A stretch of 64,000 nt of DNA, taken from positions 16,607,263 through 16,671,262 of the forward strand of contig NC_134028.1 of assembly GCF_964204645.1 (NCBI RefSeq). Reading direction: 5' to 3'. Positions 1 to 11,473 of the stretch are shown here, piece by piece. The notes below the pieces were generated by a model. That model ran no database searches, was not told the origin of the DNA, and saw only the letters and a program-made list of their open reading frames with translations. The translations under genes were made by a program, and so were the position numbers. Numbering within the stretch: position 1 is the stretch's first letter; each line of letters opens with the position of its first letter. Source of the DNA: Tubulanus polymorphus. Lineage: Eukaryota > Nemertea > Palaeonemertea > Tubulaniformes > Tubulanidae.

Positions 1-1353
1 TGCATTTGATTTTGCAAACTGGTAGTCAAGTGCACCTTCTTACGTAATTTACGTAATTTTATATACTGACTAATGACTTTAGAGAATCTGTCTACAGTCA
101 TATAATTGTTTTTTGTCCGTTATTTAAAAATAGGGCAACAGTGATACCTTATGCTACGTAATGCTTTATTTTAATTTTCATATGATTAGGCCTACTTAAT
201 TTTGTAAGACGTTTTGAAGTTGCATCTGACCCTATATACATGTATTATTATTTAGGGTTCCTGAACTTCGCTGAAAAAGCTGAAACGCTGAAATAAAGCG
301 CTGAAATAAAGCAACTGAAATTTCAGGGAATTGCCGAAAAACGCTGAAATCGTGCTAGAAACCGACAATACACGTTTTGTTGTTTCTTCCAGGCTGCTGT
401 CTAGTCCTGAACCGTGCTTTAGTCTTTACCTTGATTAGGTAAAGACTAAGAAGAAATAACAAAACGTGAAAAGTCGTATTACTATTGTAAACCTAAAAAT
501 GTGAAAAGTCGTATTACTATTGTAAATTGTAAATATGGCTGAATAACGGTGATTCTCCTTGTTAATGTTGATACACCGGTCACAATCCTCTCTTTAATCG
601 TTATCTATTAAAATACTTGAGTAAGGCCCTGGCGAGAGAACGTGTCCGTGCACGAATCCGAATGAATAAACTGAAATACCGGATGATAATATTGAAGATA
701 ATACATTTTATTTACCTTGAACCTGAGAATGATTTCCTAATCCCTATTATATGAATCCCTATCGTTCCGAAGCTTCTCCTGTCCTGCTGTCGACACTCGT
801 CTTACTAAGGTACAGATTCTCCCGATTGACTGCTCTCTCAAGATGCGGGTCCCTTTTATAGAAAGAATCGGCATTCTTAAAATACCGACTCTCCCACTCG
901 ACTTTTGGCAAGGAGCAGCAACCTTACTGTCATGACTGTTTTGGTCATATAGAATTTGGCCTTAATGATTCGCTGATCTAAAATTATTTTCAAAACTGAT
1001 TTGCTAAACTAACTTTTTCCTTCCAACCCTCCTGTCATGACGCGTTGTGATTTACTCACTCCTTGCTAGTCGTTGTTGAGAGAGCAGCTATTGTCTGTGA
1101 ATTACCAACGAGCGCATACAGACAACAGAAACTTCAGACAGCTAGTTTTAACATTTAACACAAATTAATTTTTTTCTAAAACATTAGCGGTTATTAACAA
1201 TTTGTTCTTAAACAACATCTAGATTACTCAAATTAAATATCTTTTCAAAACTTTGTTTTCTTTTCTAATTACAGTACAAATTCATTGTTTCTTTTTTGAT
1301 TATTATAATTAACTACGATTCGGAATACATTGTGATTGATTATCAATTCTTAA
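1..1353. other. Non-coding flank, no gene recognised
   Basis: No open frame here resembles a known protein. Around 265-350 the word GCTGAAA recurs several times in imperfect tandem. From about 1150 the DNA is very AT-rich. Because the direct repeat starting at 1354 probably represents only part of an LTR, some of this stretch may be the rest of that LTR, but I cannot place a boundary. Confidence 0.4.
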
Positions 1354-1832
1354 ATTATTTGAAATACTTATACTAATTATTTTATCTACAATTTAACTAA
1401 TTCTATTTTAATACAGGATAAGCAAAACAACCACATCTTCCTAAACTTCCGGTTTTTCCTTTTACGGAAAGTAGCCGGGAATATCATCAAGTATCAGCGT
1501 GATCCCTTCACGAGCCTCATTATAAATACACTCCATTGTTCCGACCCAACCAAATATGGTTCCAACTATTTAAAAGTTTTATATAAAGATTTTCTGAATG
1601 TTTGCCAGATCTCACAGCAGAAGAACCGAGAAAGAATTGTTGTTTATAGACTGATTTATGGTTTGCGTTGGTAGATGAAAGCATCAAACAAGAACTTTCG
1701 TAATTCTTACTACTAGTACGTTCTTGTCTGACGGCTTTAGCGTAACCCCCACGCATACGGAAACAACATTAAGAACATTTCTAAATACTACGAAACATTT
1801 TCAGTTACTACGAAAATCTAGCTGTGGATCAA
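1354..1832 (-). repeat. Direct repeat, left copy (LTR-like)
   Basis: This 479-bp block recurs at 6032-6510 with the same length; the one clear difference I found is an A/T change in the stretch following AAAGTTTTAT. The retroelement genes between the copies run on the minus strand, so this copy would be the 3' LTR. On the minus strand it begins TTGATCCACAG. It is preceded by GGATAGGGAGTG, a plausible polypurine tract, and by TCGGGACGAAATTT, a string often seen just before the 3' LTR of Ty3/gypsy elements. No terminal CA is visible at the 1354 side, so the true LTR may extend further left. Confidence 0.75.
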
Positions 1833-3232
1833 CACTCCCTATCCAGTTTAAATTTCGTCCCGAAATTTTGAATTAAAACCAACTCGTGAATATCCCGCTG
1901 ATACCTCTAGAACAAATCCTGAAAAAGAACATTAGTAAACAATTCATTATAACGAGTATCTATTTCTTAGAGTTCGACACTACAACGCATATTAAAGTTC
2001 ATGATATAGTTTATCATAAAACCGCATTTAAAGTTCTGGATACCCAATCGGAAAAAAGTTCATTCGAGACCGCTGTCCCCGCACACTAAACAGTCGAAAG
2101 TTAAGCACAAAACAGTTCACAGTTAGAGTTTAGAATTTACCGCGAAGTGACGCAACAGCTACCAGACACAACAAGGTACGTCATGGACGGACGAATGACG
2201 TCATCAACCGCAGTTCCTCGGAGCGCGTACTGCTACGTTGATAGTACGGCAAAACGCATTTATGTTCAGCTGATACTTGCTCGCTATTCATAGACGCTAT
2301 AGTACTACGGTTACTATATCGGAGTCTTTTCTCCACAGTTAATATAGAAACGGAACAGTAATGTATTCGCATCTTACGGCTTGAGCGAACAACATTCCAT
2401 CGAATGTTAATGTAACTACACGGGAGCCATCTTGAACACACTCGACTTTACTCCGTTAAAATGTCTACGGAAATTATCACTTTTCTTCATATTTCGTATC
2501 GCATTGGCCAGGTGTCTTTGTCCACCCTTCATCACTTAAGTTTGTGAGTATATAACAGGTCTTCGAGAGTGACAAACACCACTAACAATGGCCAGAATCG
2601 CATGACTAATCATCGAGCATGATTCCATCCCGTTAAAACCAGCGCCCAAAGTTCGCTGTTGTATGTCGTATATTCGCTCCGTTTCTTCGTTATTTGACGA
2701 ATCGGCAAATTAATATCACTCATCTCGACCAGAGCATACCAGTTGCTGGTTTATCATACTATCAGTTGCGTCGAATAGAGTTTCAGGATACCTCCCAACA
2801 AGTCCCCATCTCCATATGGTCACTATCAGGGGGGTACCCGTCAACATCTATTGCGGTTGACAGAAGAAGACATTCTTCCATCGTAGTGCTGTCATATCCC
2901 GACGGTCTCATCTTCACAAATCCGATAAGGGTACCTTGCAATCAAATAAAAACACAGAGATTATATAAAAATTTCATAACTCTTTCTTTTCTAACTGACA
3001 ATCAAAAACCAATATCACGACAATCAAGCTATTATTCACTTTTATTTATGGTTGTCTTTATCTCCTATATTAGATTAAACCCAGATCAGGAGTTAACTCA
3101 TTGGCAACAATGCGTTATATATACTTCAGTTTCACAACACTTATGTAATTATATTTCGATAACTTACTGAAGAGACGCTTACCGTATACAATTCATAATT
3201 TTCAATAGGACGTATGCATCTTGATCCAAACT
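1833..3232. other. Unassigned interior of the retroelement
   Basis: A complete Ty3/gypsy-type element would carry reverse transcriptase, RNase H and integrase between the retropepsin gene and the 3' LTR. None of their motifs is visible here on either strand. Several short open frames exist, such as one at 2694-3170 on the plus strand, but none resembles a known family. I read this as replaced or deleted pol sequence. The end next to the LTR (about 1833-1870, minus) still carries the polypurine-like and GGGACGAAATTT strings. Confidence 0.45.
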
Positions 3233-5185
3233 CTAAATAATTCGATTATACTTACAAATTTCGTCTGACGTCTGAGGGTCTTCCACATGTGTGATAGACA
3301 CCTCCGGTGGCCGAGGAAGCTGTCCTGACTTCGCCTCTGTTTTGAGTGATCGGTCAAGTGACCACCCATCTGTCCACGAATCACTACGACACGTATCTTC
3401 AAAGAGGGTGACGAATCGTGACGTAGGGTTCGTGACTCGAAGCCTATGCCTTGATGGCATGACGCTAACAACTGACCTTGCGCTCATGAGATCACGCATT
3501 CTCAAATAAAGTACAGGCTCAAAGGCTGCAATCGATGACTGAGACTTGTCAATTAGCCACTTACGGTCTACGGTGACATCGCATGAAGGGGGAATAACAG
3601 TCATACGCGTGACTTTAACCGACGAAGATTTCCCCAAAATGACATCATTACTAAAGTAAATTATGTCGGCGCCTGGCAACAAGAGAGCCTTTTTAGCATA
3701 ATCGATAACTGCCTGGTTTTGTTCTAAGAAATCAGCTCCAAGAATTACATCGGACGTGATACCGTCTACCACGTACATAGAGTGCGTAATTTCCAAATTG
3801 CCTAACACAAAATCCACAGAAATAACTCCTCTCAGGTCAAATTTAGTTCCATCTACCCCACGGGCAGATTGGAATTGACCGACCTGCAAAGGGCCATTTG
3901 ATATCTGAGGATGAGTCGTAAAATAATCGTTCGATATTACAAAGATTTCGGCGCCCGTTTCGATCAAAATACTTAACGGTGTCCCCGAATGGCTACCTGT
4001 CACTCGGTTAGCGACAGTTGCCATGATTGACGGGGAATAAACCTCTTGTTCAATAGGATTATTATGACTAGAAAGAGACCCTATGTCGTTGGTTGGCGTG
4101 TTACCTAAAGTCGTCGTAATAAGTGGAAGTTGTTCATGACAGTGAATAGTTGGTTGACAATCGGAGTTCGAATCTCCTATCCCAACATTTTCGTTGATTG
4201 GCATATTCGGTTTAGACGTGAGGACAACTTGACCTCTGTCCTGTTCATGGGACATTCCATCCCCAACTGGATGGTGGAAACTGCTGGCATTTGAGGTGAC
4301 AGGAAAGTGCTGTCCTCTTTCAAACGAGTGACACAAATTCTCCGACATTGACTCCTGACTAGATATCTTTGACAAAATAGTTTCCATATTACTCTGATCA
4401 TTAAGACATTCCGATCGTGAATTATTACTACTACTTGAACCTGATGACACAAGATCACATTGTATTGCTGATTCGGAGGTTGCTGGGTACCTATACTGAT
4501 CAAAAGCGCCTTCGTGACAATCTAAATGAGACTTCCTATCTCTAAAAAGGTCATCTTCTGCCGAATCCGTCGGACCATTGACCCCTCTAGGGTGTGACCT
4601 ATCAATACTAATATTGTCACCCGAGCACGCCATATCAGCACGTACCTCCTGCAATTTAACCGGATCGCTAAACGTAACCCTCCTGTGTCTTTTTATATGC
4701 TCGTAAGTAGCCGACAACTGGGAATTGTCCCTCCAGATGTCCTCAAAATTGGATCCCTGATCCATATAAAAATTTCCATCTAACGACAACTGGGAATTGT
4801 CCCTCCAGCTATCCCCAAAGTTACGATCTTGAATGTCATAAACGTCATCAGCACCCCATGAAGGAGTGTGATGGCCGGCAAACCTATCTAAATTCAGAGA
4901 CTCATTGTTATGAAAGTAATACGCAGTACAATTTTCCTCAGGTCCAAAATAATCGTCAACTGAATCAGCTAGCATGTCGCCCTGATCAAATGACATGTCA
5001 AATATATCATCCCTATCGTCCTCTAAATAATCATCATCATCATCATCATCAAAAATATAATCATCAATTACCGGACTGTCATCATCATAACTATGATAAC
5101 CCGAATATGTGTCATCCCACCAATAATCACTCCTTATTAACGAGTCCGGCGAGGGCTCAGTTGACCATTCATTGCGCGACCCCAC
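3233..5185 (-). pseudogene. Retropepsin-containing polyprotein, RT region missing
   Basis: The frame codes for about 650 residues. The first 400 are acidic, with runs of Asp, and have no recognisable fold. Around residues 400-500 there is an aspartic protease: LSILIETGAEIFVIS corresponds to the catalytic loop, and DVILGADFLEQNQAVID to the conserved ILG-D helix near its C-terminus. The catalytic aspartate of the usual D-T/S-G-A is glutamate here (ETGA), so proteolytic activity is doubtful. The tail looks like the linker before reverse transcriptase, but a stop codon ends it and no RT follows. It lies in a different frame from gag, with only a few bases between them, as expected for frameshift-linked gag-pro. 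I infer a Ty3/gypsy-like, replication-incompetent remnant. Confidence 0.7.
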
Positions 5186-5187
5186 CC

Positions 5188-6031
5188 TTATCGGTCCATA
5201 GGATGAGGTCTCCGGTCGTTTCCCTGACCAAATGTTCGATTAGCCCCTTGGGAGCCACGCCCAATATTCTGTGGCCGAAACTGACCCCTACTAGCATTTT
5301 GGGGACGGCGATTATCACGCTGAAATGCGTCCCGGTTTGGTGACCTTTGTTGGTCGTAACGCCACGTCGGGCAATTCCTGGCGTAATGACCAGGGGCGTG
5401 ACATTGAAAGCACACCACCTGGCCATCCTGTGACCTTTGTAACGGGCGGCTTTCGCTATAAAATGTGGCTCTATCATTCCGCTGAGTACGGGTAGACTTC
5501 TGGATGTCCATAATTTGGCGGAACATGTCCCGTAATTCAGCCATAACATCACCCATCGCGTTATTTGGTTCGGTCCCAATTTGCGATACCTTGGGAGACG
5601 AAAGAGCTTTACGTTGTTCGATATGCTCCGCCATTCTGGCTGCCTCCCATGCATCCCTGAATGTCGTCGGACGCTGTGACAACAGGTAGACAGAGATGTC
5701 AGGGCGAGAGTTGTTAATTAGTAACATCTTTTTCTGGTGGTCCGAAAATTTCAAACTCGAGGCCACACGATCAATCTCTTCCGCAAACCTATCGACCGGT
5801 TGTGTCTCCCCCTGTCGCATCGTCGTCAAAGCCGACTCCTTGACCAAAGCCCACGAGGTGGGGCTAAATTGCGCGCAAAACGCACGGACAATATTTTCCC
5901 AGGGAGTGACAACTTTGCCACCGGTCGCATCGGTTCCCTGATCAATTCGAAGATCATTAAATAAGATTAGGGCCGGGCCAGCCAAAAACCAATACAACTG
6001 TTTCTTTTTAGCGTCATCGTTCCAACCCCTT
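5188..6031 (-). pseudogene. Gag with CCHC zinc knuckle, 5'-truncated
   Basis: About 280 residues of a retrotransposon gag. The N-terminal part has the capsid-like string KQLYWFLAGPA and then a helical segment. A CCHC knuckle (CFQCHAPGHYARNC, spacing C-X2-C-X4-H-X4-C) lies about 70 residues from the end, followed by a basic Arg/Gln/Asn-rich tail that would bind RNA. The frame is open up to the repeat at 6032 and has no good ATG, so the N-terminus of gag and the 5' leader have been removed and the repeat is fused directly to mid-gag. The protease frame follows with a shift. The family assignment (Ty3/gypsy-like) rests on the knuckle and gene order. Confidence 0.75.
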
Positions 6032-6510
6032 ATTATTTGAAATACTTATACTAATTATTTTATCTACAATTTAACTAATTCTATTTTAATACAGGATAAG
6101 CAAAACAACCACATCTTCCTAAACTTCCGGTTTTTCCTTTTACGGAAAGTAGCCGGGAATATCATCAAGTATCAGCGTGATCCCTTCACGAGCCTCATTA
6201 TAAATACACTCCATTGTTCCGACCCAACCAAATATGGTTCCAACTATTTAAAAGTTTTATTTAAAGATTTTCTGAATGTTTGCCAGATCTCACAGCAGAA
6301 GAACCGAGAAAGAATTGTTGTTTATAGACTGATTTATGGTTTGCGTTGGTAGATGAAAGCATCAAACAAGAACTTTCGTAATTCTTACTACTAGTACGTT
6401 CTTGTCTGACGGCTTTAGCGTAACCCCCACGCATACGGAAACAACATTAAGAACATTTCTAAATACTACGAAACATTTTCAGTTACTACGAAAATCTAGC
6501 TGTGGATCAA
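6032..6510 (-). repeat. Direct repeat, right copy (LTR-like)
   Basis: Matches 1354-1832 over the same 479 bp. Because the element reads on the minus strand, this would be the 5' LTR. It abuts gag coding sequence at 6031 with no leader or primer-binding site, which shows a deletion at that junction. On the other side it meets LINE sequence directly at 6511. The near identity of the two copies suggests a young duplication, or gene conversion between them. Confidence 0.75.
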
Positions 6511-6517
6511 TGTTTAT

Positions 6518-6937
6518 ATGAACTGTGATACCTGGAATACTCAAAATGCTAACGAATACCGTATGTTACTAAATGGAATTATACACTTAGCTGATTATCA
6601 TTGCATTGATAAAATTATGATTGGTAGAGATTTCAACACTGATTTTGGACGCTCCTGTTCTCTACACACGCGCCATCTATTAGATTTTATCAAGAATGAA
6701 TCGTTATGTAGTCCCCTTCTATCTGATATTAGTCAAGTTCAATTCACGTTTTTAAGCAGTTGCAATGGGGCTAAATCAACTATTGACCATTTTATCTTGT
6801 CAGAAAACCTCTTTAACTATGTTAATAGCCACAAAACATTAAACGACCCTGACAATTTTTCTGACCATTTACATTTGTCCATGAGGTTTCACTTAGTTGT
6901 GAATATTATCTTGATAATGATACTACCAATATTTTAA
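6518..6937 (+). pseudogene. LINE endonuclease domain fragment
   Basis: About 139 residues matching the C-terminal half of an exonuclease-endonuclease-phosphatase domain. MIGRDFNTDFGR corresponds to the GGDFN active-site loop, with Arg replacing the second Gly. TIDHFILSENL is the conserved S/T-x-D-H-x-x-x substrate loop, and NFSDHLHLSM holds the terminal S-D-H catalytic motif. This domain nicks target DNA for target-primed reverse transcription. The N-terminal half is missing at the LTR junction, and the frame stops before the RT. Confidence 0.75.
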
Positions 6938-6949
6938 CGAAAAATAACT

Positions 6950-7560
6950 GGAAGAAAGCTACTGTATACCATTCAGATAACTACCGACAGTTTTTAGAAT
7001 ATAGGTTAAATAGTATTTCTATCACTCCTGATATTGCTTCTTGTCAAGACCCTAAATGTCAGCAACACTATCAATGTATTGAAATCTATCATGACAGTAT
7101 CGTTAAAGCTTGCATTGATGCCGCTAACAAATGTATCCCATGCAAATTTAGAAAAACATGTATGCCTGGATGGAATGCTATTGTTAAAGCCCATAGACAA
7201 AAGGCAATATTCTGGCACAACTTATGGAAAGACAATAACTGTCCAACAATTGGTCCAGTATTTGAAATTAAAAAAAAAATACACGTAAGAGATACCATGA
7301 CATTGTTCGTACCACAAAACGCCAAGAAAATTTTATTGCTGATAACATTGCCACCGCCTTTACCCTCAATAACGAAAGAAATCTCTGGTCCGAAATACAA
7401 AAAAATCAGAAAAACTCGCGGTAACTGCAAGAAATTACCTAACATCGATAACACTTATGGGGATGCAAATATCGCTAATTTATTTGCTAAAAATATCAAG
7501 AACTATATACATCTCTCCCATACAGTGATGACGATGAAACTGACATATTGTCCAAAATAG
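6950..7560 (+). pseudogene. LINE linker between endonuclease and RT
   Basis: Short open pieces in at least two frames, including 7034-7288 and 7162-7560, carry strings such as CMPGWNAIVKAHRQKAIFWHNLW. This type of W-rich segment commonly lies between the endonuclease and RT of CR1-like LINEs. The frame changes show indels, including at an A-run near 7270. Confidence 0.55.
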
Positions 7561-7568
7561 AAAAGAAA

Positions 7569-8444
7569 ATGGGTCTAACCATGATCCTGACTATTTTCTA
7601 ATTTCACACGATGAATTACTGAAGGCCATGGCTAAGCTTAAATGCGGTAAATCTGACGGGTCGATGGGTTTGACAACAGATCACCTATATCACGCACCAG
7701 TATTGCTCACTCGGCACATTTTGAATCTTTACAATATTATGCTGCGTAATAACTACAAACCCAAGAATATGAATCTGATAACGGTCAATCCCATAGTTAA
7801 AGATAAACGTAAATCTCATCGTAACTCTGATAATTATCGTGCTATTGCTTTAAACAGTCCGCTTAGTAAATTACTCGACTGGATAATCATAAACAAATGT
7901 AACAGAAGCCTCCAAACTAGCAATATGCAATTTGGATTCAAAAGTGGTCACTCCCACAACTAAATGCACGTTTATCGTTAATGAAGTAATCAATTACTAT
8001 AATAGAAGAAGATCTAATGTATATGATGTTCTACTGGACGCAAGTCGTGCTTTCGACCGTGTTCATTATCCAACTCTTTTCAATACACTATTGAAACGAG
8101 GAATGTGTCCTAGAATGGTTAAATTCATTTTCAGTTCTTATCGGAAACAAGTCATGAGGGTCAGATGGAACCAGTCGTTCTCTGTGGAATTTTCTATTAT
8201 GAATGGAGTAAAACAAGGGGGCGTGATTTCTCCTTTACTTTTTACCGTTTACATTTATAACTTACTTCTTAAATTACGTAATCGAGGTCTTGGTTGTCAT
8301 ATAGCCAGAGAGTTTTTTGGTGCGTTTGAATATGCCGATTATTTAACTTTACTTGCGCCCAGTAGAACAGCAATGACACAAATGTTAAAAATTTGCGAAA
8401 AGTTTGCAAAAGATTATAATGTTGCCTTCAATCCCAGTAAATAA
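7569..8444 (+). pseudogene. LINE reverse transcriptase, frameshifted
   Basis: The first part (7628-7963) has the early RT blocks: KCGKSDGSMGLTTDH, then the VNPIVKDKRKS and NYRAIALNSPLSKLLD strings. The frame then changes at about 7950. The second part (7932-8444) has block A as DASRAFDRVHY, block B as NGVKQGGVISPLLF, and block C as EYADYLTLLAPS. The catalytic YADD is YADY here, so one of the two block-C aspartates is lost. Together with the frameshift this marks a dead enzyme. Confidence 0.8.
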
Positions 8445-8584
8445 GAATTCGTATATTTCCCATGTGATAATGATCCCCGTAAAAATTTATTCCAACTATT
8501 GATTTCCAAGGTCAAAAGTTAAAACTATCACAGAATGCTAAACACTTAGGCTCATTCATAGGACACAACTCCCTAAAGCTTTCT

Positions 8585-9277
8585 ATTGATAACCGTATCA
8601 ATGATTTTAAAGAACTTATTATAAAGAACCAGAGTTATATCAAGTTACCATTTAAAACTAATGTTGTTATAAATGTACAAAATGAAGATGATAAATGTAG
8701 ACATGCATTCATTTTTATAGCGCATTCTGTAGATTTTGAATTTAAATCCATACAACCATATATTAGATATAGACTATTTAAAACTTACTGTATGAGTGTT
8801 TACGGTAGTACTCTGTGGAATCTGGACAGTCCCTTAGTAAAATCTTTCTATGTTACGTGGAGAAAAACCATCAGAAAAGTCTTAAATATCCCATACAGAA
8901 CGCACTCAAATCTTTTGCCTTTAATTTGTGATGACAATCCAATTCATATGCAACTCCAACAGAGGACTGTCAATTTTTTACGTTCAGTTTGTCTGAGCAC
9001 AAACAGGCTTCAACGTATATGTGGCTTTTTAGTACTCAATGGAAGTGGATCAGCAGTGTGTGATACCATTAATCTCATCAGTTACTCTTTACCCAAACGC
9101 ACTGTAATTAACTCCGATCTTTCCTGTTATATACATACTCCAGATCGATTGTTAATGTTAAGTGATGCCATCAAAGATTTTCTCTGTCTTCGTCATGAAA
9201 GCATACGATCAAATGGTCTGGGCATTACTTCTGATGAAATTAATGATATTGTTCACACTTTAGCGGTAGAAATGTAA
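8585..9277 (+). pseudogene. LINE C-terminal region with inserted viral patch
   Basis: The frame is open from about 8585 to the stop at 9277. It begins with the NRINDF-type helix that usually follows RT and contains YRLFKTYCMSVYGSTLW, a conserved post-RT motif, then a helical C-terminal domain of unclear function. Between these lies a stretch about 30 residues longer than usual (8625-8770), which includes the patch described at 8633-8698. The LINE frame stays open across it. Confidence 0.65.
8633..8698 (+). other. PolB-region patch of the Polinton-like element, inside a LINE
   Basis: These 66 bases match the polB N-terminal gene of element 1 (about 17014-17079). By hand I count 53 of 66 identical bases and 18 of 22 identical residues (SYIKLPF...INVQNED.KC). 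This VIN-NED-KC motif is typical of the region before the exonuclease in Polinton polymerases. Both flanks are LINE, and the patch is in the LINE frame. Confidence 0.65.
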
Positions 9278-9568
9278 TATTTTTCATAATGTCAAAGTCT
9301 ATTATTTTCCTCAAAATAATGTATATGTTATTATCAAAATGATTAATTCATGATAATAGTTGAAACCACCGCTCTTAAATAATTACCTAATGTCTATGTT
9401 CCTTGGCCCCTAGGCCATTGATCTAAATAGTAAAAATATGCGTTTTTGCCTTCTTACTTTTCTATTTTTCAACTTGTAACATTGTTACGAATAAAGATAT
9501 ATATATATTAATAATGGAGACAACATAAATGAAATTGGGCATTCAATTTTTTTTTAATAGGTTTTCAG

Positions 9569-9838
9569 GATTTTTTCCGTGCAGAGAAGTGCACGCAGAA
9601 CGTACACTCATTGAGTTCATTACACTAAAAGTGCACTTAAAGTGTGCTTTAAAAGAAGTGCACTTTTTTCCAATTCAGTGCAGTATGAGTGTACTTTTTG
9701 AGTGCACTTCAGAATAGACTCAAAGTGCACTTATAAAGTGCACTTTAGGGGAAAGTGCACTTTGTTTCAATTCAGTGCACTTTTGAGTGCACTTTAAAAT
9801 GCACTTCTAAAGTGCACTTAAGGTGCACTTTATTTTCA
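9569..9838. repeat. Array of AAGTGCACTT-type palindromes
   Basis: About a dozen exact or near copies of GTGCACTT occur within 270 bp at irregular spacing, many as the perfect palindrome AAGTGCACTT. Two copies are preceded by a TTCAATTCA-like string, which hints at a longer decayed unit. No coding capacity is apparent. It lies just beyond the LINE tail. Confidence 0.7.
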
Positions 9839-10502
9839 TGAAAGGGCATTTTTACGAACGGTCGAATTACTAAATTGAGATCGAAATCACGTACACGAAA
9901 TTGTTTTTTAAAGTAAATCTGATTTAGTAAGATCTACGCGTTTACGACAGCGATTCATTGAATCGATTCAGTCGATCAACTAACTTATTGCTTCGCTTGG
10001 AAGTTATTCGACTGAATCAAATGAAACAAATGAAACAACCTGAAACCAAAATTATTATTTCCAAGCGGAAGGGGGCCTTGCCGAATATAGCGTTTTCCTT
10101 CGTAAACGAACTTTTGAGATTGTTAAGGAGCATTTGTATTAGGAAATTACGTTTTGTTCTAACGGTGATTAAAAAAGGCATGCAACATACTCGTCGAACA
10201 TGCCCATAGCCCTTTTCAAGTTAAAAACAATTGATATTCGAAACATGACGGGTCTGCTCCAATTCTATCAACAGTGCAGCATCCCTACAATTACCTGCTT
10301 TGAAGCCTGCAGTGAGTTCTTGTTTTGACCCGGCCAACTTTTATCATGTAGCACAGTACGCGGACGGGTAGAATATAATAAACACTAAGGTGCGGATAAA
10401 AATAATATAATATATATTTATCGATATGAAATCTACGCTATAAGTCAGGCATTAGAAACAAATATCAAAGAAGAGAAAAAGTATTTCAATATTTCGTCGA
10501 AA
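9839..10502. other. Non-coding, nothing recognised
   Basis: No protein match, RNA gene or clear repeat is visible. Short open frames occur by chance. The segment becomes AT-rich toward 10380-10500. Confidence 0.4.
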
Positions 10503-10751
10503 CTATGTTTTTGGTTTGTATTTGAGGGGTGAGTACTGTAACACGATCATGGGTACCTTGACTCTGGAAAGGGAAACATAGAGCATGCCATGTGTGAATG
10601 GTGAATCCCGGAAGTCCAGTGCAATGTATCTGAATGTTTGGCCCTGTGCTTTGTTAACTGTCATGGCAAAACAGGGGCGTAAGGGAAATTGGAGACGACG
10701 GAACTGGAATGGTGTGACTGTCAATGAATGACGCTCTTTCATACCTTTCAA
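10503..10751 (-). pseudogene. Helitron helicase (PIF1-like) C-terminal fragment
   Basis: 82 residues matching the end of a PIF1-family helicase as found in Helitron Rep/Hel proteins. RPCFAMTVNKAQGQTF corresponds to helicase motif V/VI (the AMTINKSQGQTL region), and FTHGMLYVSLSRV to the terminal Y-V-A-L-S-R motif. There is no Rep domain or helicase motif I nearby, so it is a fragment. A cellular PIF1 is possible in principle, but FTHGMLYV-LSRV is characteristic of Helitrons. Confidence 0.75.
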
Positions 10752-10974
10752 TCCGACAACAATGACAAATCAGGCTATTAAATCTCGGTGATTCTTAGAA
10801 GAATGGATTGGCACGCTTTTCTTTGTTAAGGAAGTGGCGCAGTGGTGAGCTCGAATACATACAGTAATCTCCACTATTAGATTCCCCAGACAGTGGCGAA
10901 TTCAGGTCACCTGCGTCTCTGTAGAAAAGCAAGCAACAGCCGATGCTCACAGTAGATTCCCCGCGTCTCTGTAG

Positions 10975-11313
10975 GCAGAGAGATGAATTGAGGTCATCGG
11001 CGTCTCTGTAGTCATGCACGCTATACAAAAACCGAGCAACAGCTGACGCTCAAATGTGTGTTTTGATCATCGCGCGCAGTGACGCCACGCGGAGCGTCCA
11101 AACTTAAATGGTCCAAAAGTCTCTACTATTAGATTCCCTGCGAGGTCACCCGCGACTCTGTAGGCAGAGAGATGAATTGAGGTCATCGGCGTCTCTGTAG
11201 TCGAGCACGCTTTACAAAAACCGAGCAACAGCTGACGCTCAAATATTTGTTTTGATCATCGCGCACAGTGGCGTCACGCGGAGCGTCCAAACTTAAATGG
11301 TCCAAAAGTCTAC
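10975..11313. repeat. Two tandem copies of a ~190-bp repeat
   Basis: The string GGCGTCTCTGTAGTC recurs near 10999 and 11189. In both copies it is followed by about 130 closely matching bases, including ACAAAAACCGAGCAACAGCTGACGCTCAAAT and ending in AACTTAAATGGTCCAAAAGTC. Partial copies of the ATTCCCC-GTCTCTGTAG part occur upstream, from about 10870. It may be a Helitron-associated or minisatellite repeat. Confidence 0.7.
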
Positions 11314-11473
11314 CTTAACTTTATCGTATCGGGACGAAATCGATTCTAAAACACAGATCAGACCATCCCCTTTCAATCCATACCACTCAACGGGTAATCG
11401 AAGCCACACGAACGGAGATTACGCGTTACAAAGTTGACGCCTAGCCGCTTATATTATAGATGTGAGGACACAC

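Larger units (their letters stand above)
6511..9513 (+). mobile_element. LINE (non-LTR retrotransposon) remnant
   Basis: In order this block has an apurinic-type endonuclease fragment, a linker, a reverse transcriptase and a C-terminal region, broken by several frameshifts and stops. It ends near 9513 with AATAAAG followed by a short TA repeat, a usual LINE tail. The 5' end is cut off within the endonuclease where the LTR-like repeat begins. Clade was not determined; the RT is of the general CR1/L2/Jockey style. Confidence 0.8.

Noticed and set aside
2694-3170. Possible 158-aa plus-strand gene inside the retroelement
   Set aside because: No homologue or domain; uninterrupted length is modest and it lies where pol should be on the other strand.
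4858-5343. His-rich plus-strand frame
   Set aside because: It is the reverse reading of the Asp-rich part of the minus-strand polyprotein (GAT/GAC runs read as CATCAT).
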